Shown here: positions 61,514 to 64,000 of the stretch, piece after piece
Layout of the letters: the number at the start of each line of letters is the position of its first letter
Numbering within the stretch: position 1 is the first letter of the stretch
Assembly (NCBI GenBank): GCA_016748015.1
Contig: JAAOMT010000047.1
Coordinates: 145,258-209,257, forward strand
Direction of reading: 5' to 3'
From: Geosiphon pyriformis
Lineage: Eukaryota > Glomeromycota > Glomeromycetes > Archaeosporales > Geosiphonaceae
DNA length: 64,000 bases
Made by a program: the position numbers and the translations under genes
The notes under the pieces: model-generated
What the model was told of the DNA's origin: nothing
Database searches by the model: none
Seen by the model: the letters and a program-made list of their open reading frames with translations, nothing else

Positions 61514-62367
61514 ATGTTAAATAATCGTTTTATTGGCTTTTATTTAAGCCTCTTTTTATTCTTATTTTCCATAAGATTTGCTGAGGTTTTTGTGAAAGGA
61601 GAAAGACGAAGGTTTGTTGATATTCATTTAAATATATAATCAAAAAATTTTATTAACTTTTTTTATTTTATAGCCTCTCTTCAGAGAAAATTGAAATCAA
61701 AACCATTAATACCACCACCGCTACGTCTAACGCTACCAACACCACTACGTCTACCGCTACCATCACCGCTACGTCTAACGCTACCAACACCACTACGTCT
61801 ACCGCTACAATCACCGCTACATCTACCGCTAGTCTGATAACTGCTATCGCACCCAAAATCACAAGTACAAAGGTTTCAGCATCTTTGAATGGTCCGAATA
61901 AAGCGAATGGCAATCAATATTACGGTCCTTGGACAAGTAGTAGAGGAGGCATTATTTGGTAATCAATTGCAGTATAGAGAATGAATATTAATTTAATTGA
62001 ACTAAAATATTATATGTATTTAAAGGGGCAAGAAGGGAAAACGAGATCTTAACATTGGGTAAGAATAATTTTTTAATTACATTTATTTTGCAAAATCGTA
62101 TCTCGAGTTAAAAAACTTAATTTCATATTTCTTTAAAACAGTCAAGTAACACCAACTTCGGATTCACCGCTATCATCATCGAATATTTTAACCAGTGCAT
62201 CTTTTTCAACGCAAATGTCAAAACCAAATTCTGCCAAACCAACCTCTGTTTCCCTTGGAACTACTAAATTTAATCTCATTAATTTTCAATTGGTTCTGTA
62301 TTTTGGAATTGGGATTATGAGTTGTGTATGTTTCTGCTCATTCGAGTATATTTGGGAAAAGAATTAA
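61514..62367 (+). CDS. Unrecognised signal-peptide protein, paralog B (Thr-Ala-rich repeat), four exons
   Basis: Predicted 213 residues. Exons: 61514-61611, 61674-61958, 62026-62058, 62142-62367 (642 bases). It begins with a signal peptide (FYLSLFLFLFSIRFAEV) and then VKGERRR. The middle is a Thr/Ala/Ser repeat region, probably O-glycosylated. GNQYYGPWTSSRGGIIW leads into a 33-base micro-exon with GKKGKRD, the same size, phase and position as in the 51.0 kb gene. The last exon starts QVTPTSD, has a Ser-rich stretch and KFNLINFQ, then a hydrophobic segment (LVLYFGIGIMSCVCFC) and a short tail (SFEYIWEKN), so here the end looks like a membrane anchor. The extra first intron is absent from paralog A. 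KR in the basic block could be a Kex2 cleavage site. Function unknown. Confidence 0.78.
61719..61830. repeat. 48-base minisatellite coding Thr/Ala/Ser repeats
   Basis: A 48-base unit beginning GCTACGTCTAACGCTACC is present twice in near-identical form, followed by a partial third. It lies inside exon 2 of the 61.5 kb gene. Confidence 0.8.
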
Positions 62368-63224
62368 CATGAAATTAAAATATTTATAAAAAAAAAAACA
62401 GTAAATAATATTGGTTTTAAAATGTAATTTTTTGATATTTAAAATAACAAGCTTAGATTTACAATGTAGAATAATATGATTTTAAATTAGTAGAATTTAT
62501 GTCATTTCATGTAACAATCATTCAGAATATTGATTTGAGTAGCTTTTAACTCTGAAATGCTCACTAATAATTTTATGAGATCTTATCAAATGTCAAGATT
62601 AATTTATATATAAACATTGTTTTTTGATTTAAAATGTTAACATTCAAAATAATATATTTCGTATAAGAACAGTATATTTTGAAAACGATTTTCAACGTCA
62701 ATTTCACATAATCAACAGAAATAAAATAAAGATTCGTGTAAATTAAAAACAGTTATATTATATATTCACCCAGAAATTAAAACTCTTAAACTTCTCATGA
62801 TTCATTTGATTTTCTTTATTTTCAACACTTGAAAATCATGAAACATTTTTTTTTATAAAAGATTTGAAGGTTTACTAAAAAATTTGTGATTTTAAACTGA
62901 TTTTGATCATAAATTTATGAATTTATTATTATTTTTGAGAAAATATCTAAAAAAATAATTCAATTGATAAATAAATAAATATTATATTTTTAACCTTTTT
63001 TTTAATGTAATAAATTTTTAAATTGCAAAGAAATTGAAATTAAATCTTGTTACAATAGTCGAAAAAAGTTTATACAATTAAATTCAAGAATTATATTGTC
63101 TAAAAATTCTTTTAATTAATTTTAACTGGAATTCTCTGATTTATAATTTTTGTATATTTAAATATATCATTAATTTTTTATGTTTGAATTAAATATTGTT
63201 TGAAATCATCTAAAATGATTATTA
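62368..63224. other. AT-rich DNA, nothing recognised
   Basis: No gene or repeat recognised downstream of paralog B. Confidence 0.5.
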
Positions 63225-63560
63225 GTTAAAAATAAATTTACATTTTAAATAAATCTTTCGTCAAAAGATCTATTTTTGTACGCATTTCAAATTCAATAGG
63301 ATTTAGATCTGGAAATTGTGGGGCTAATAAAAAGAACCTCAATATTATTGTGGAAAAAGATCCAAATCAAATCGGTTCAAGTTCCGTTAAAATAATCTAT
63401 TAGTATCTTTCTATTCGCTATTCAAGTTTCCTTCAAATATGACACCCGATTGCCAAATGTCGTGCATTGTAAAACAAATCCATACCATAATACCACTACC
63501 AGTTTCATATTTTGATTTTTTTTATGCATCTCACCATAAATTGTGTTACTAAACCTTTAT
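63225..63560 (-). mobile_element. Tc1/mariner-type transposase relic, minus strand
   Basis: On the minus strand, a broken frame reads KYETGSGIMVWICFTMHD (about 63515-63460), like the G-S-x-M-V-W-x-C-F block. Further on comes APQFPDLNPIEFEMR (about 63324-63280), like the S-P-D-L-N-P-I-E block with the last catalytic Glu. The region between is degraded. No terminal repeats were seen before the window end. Confidence 0.75.
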
Positions 63561-64000
63561 AAGAAGCAACTTTTTTAAGTAGAATATCTTTCCAAAAAGG
63601 GCACATATTTTTACACGTTTTTCTATAGATATATGTAGCACAATAATTTTTTAATGATAAAAAGATTGTTAATCGCACTATTGAGAAATATATTTTAAAA
63701 TTACTTGGATATATAAAAAACTTGCAAAAATTACCACGCCAAAGGCTGAGAAAAAGCTTGAAAGCAGAAACAGTAAGGGAAAGAGTTGCATATTAAATTT
63801 TAAACTTTTAAAAATCGACTATGAATTATTTAAAGTTTTTAATAGTTAAGCTATGATAAATTGATTAAATTTTATAGAATAATAAGACTATTTAGAGATA
63901 TGGGATTTCTTGTATTTTTCATTTTGTTATTTTTAATTTTTAATTCAGCATTAGGATATTATCTAATATAAAAATTATAATTAGAACAAAATTATTTATT
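63561..64000. other. AT-rich window end, nothing recognised
   Basis: No gene or repeat recognised. Confidence 0.4.

Overview
The window looks like nuclear DNA of an early-diverging filamentous fungus, most plausibly an arbuscular mycorrhizal fungus (Glomeromycotina). It is very AT-rich. Genes are sparse and split by short GT-AG introns. The gene types fit that group: a class 3 lipase, Sel1-repeat and BTB proteins, a relic of an expanded kinase family, an Ecm33-like GPI protein and many decayed Tc1/mariner copies. The species cannot be named from the sequence. I saw no bacterial operons, CRISPR arrays, tRNA or rRNA genes.

Layout. 0-9 kb: the 3' end of a secreted lipase gene, a stretch of transposon debris, and a nine-exon geranylgeranyl diphosphate synthase gene (7.2-9.0 kb, plus strand). 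9-18 kb: gene-free, extremely AT-rich DNA holding a large imperfect palindrome (about 11.96-15.41 kb) whose loop sequence recurs at 36.2 and 48.1 kb. 18-31 kb: a minus-strand block with three small paralogous C2-domain genes (18.3, 26.1 and 30.5 kb) and an 875-residue glycine-rich-domain (GRDP/DUF1399-type) gene between the first two. Transposon relics lie between the second and third C2 genes. 33-42 kb: three plus-strand genes for secreted or membrane proteins (a proline-rich repeat protein, a multi-pass membrane protein and an Ecm33-like protein). 42-50 kb: decayed DNA with a kinase pseudogene and repeats. 50-62.4 kb: a BTB protein, a Sel1 protein, a minus-strand Cys/Pro/Asp-rich protein, and two distant paralogs of an unrecognised signal-peptide protein family (51.0 and 61.5 kb). 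The right end holds another transposon relic.

Gene models were worked out by hand, by joining open segments at GT-AG sites so that reading phase and family alignment agree. Summed exon lengths are multiples of three for the GGPP synthase, GRDP, the three C2 genes, the Ecm33-like gene and the two paralogs. One junction in the 37.1-38.1 kb membrane-protein gene could not be reconciled.

Functional themes, by inference: cell surface and secretion (lipase, Ecm33-like, proline-rich protein, paralog pair), isoprenoid supply for prenylation and other products (GGPP synthase), and calcium- or membrane-linked signalling (C2 cluster). A TGACGT core lies 230-360 bp upstream of each C2 start codon, which may mean shared control by a bZIP factor.
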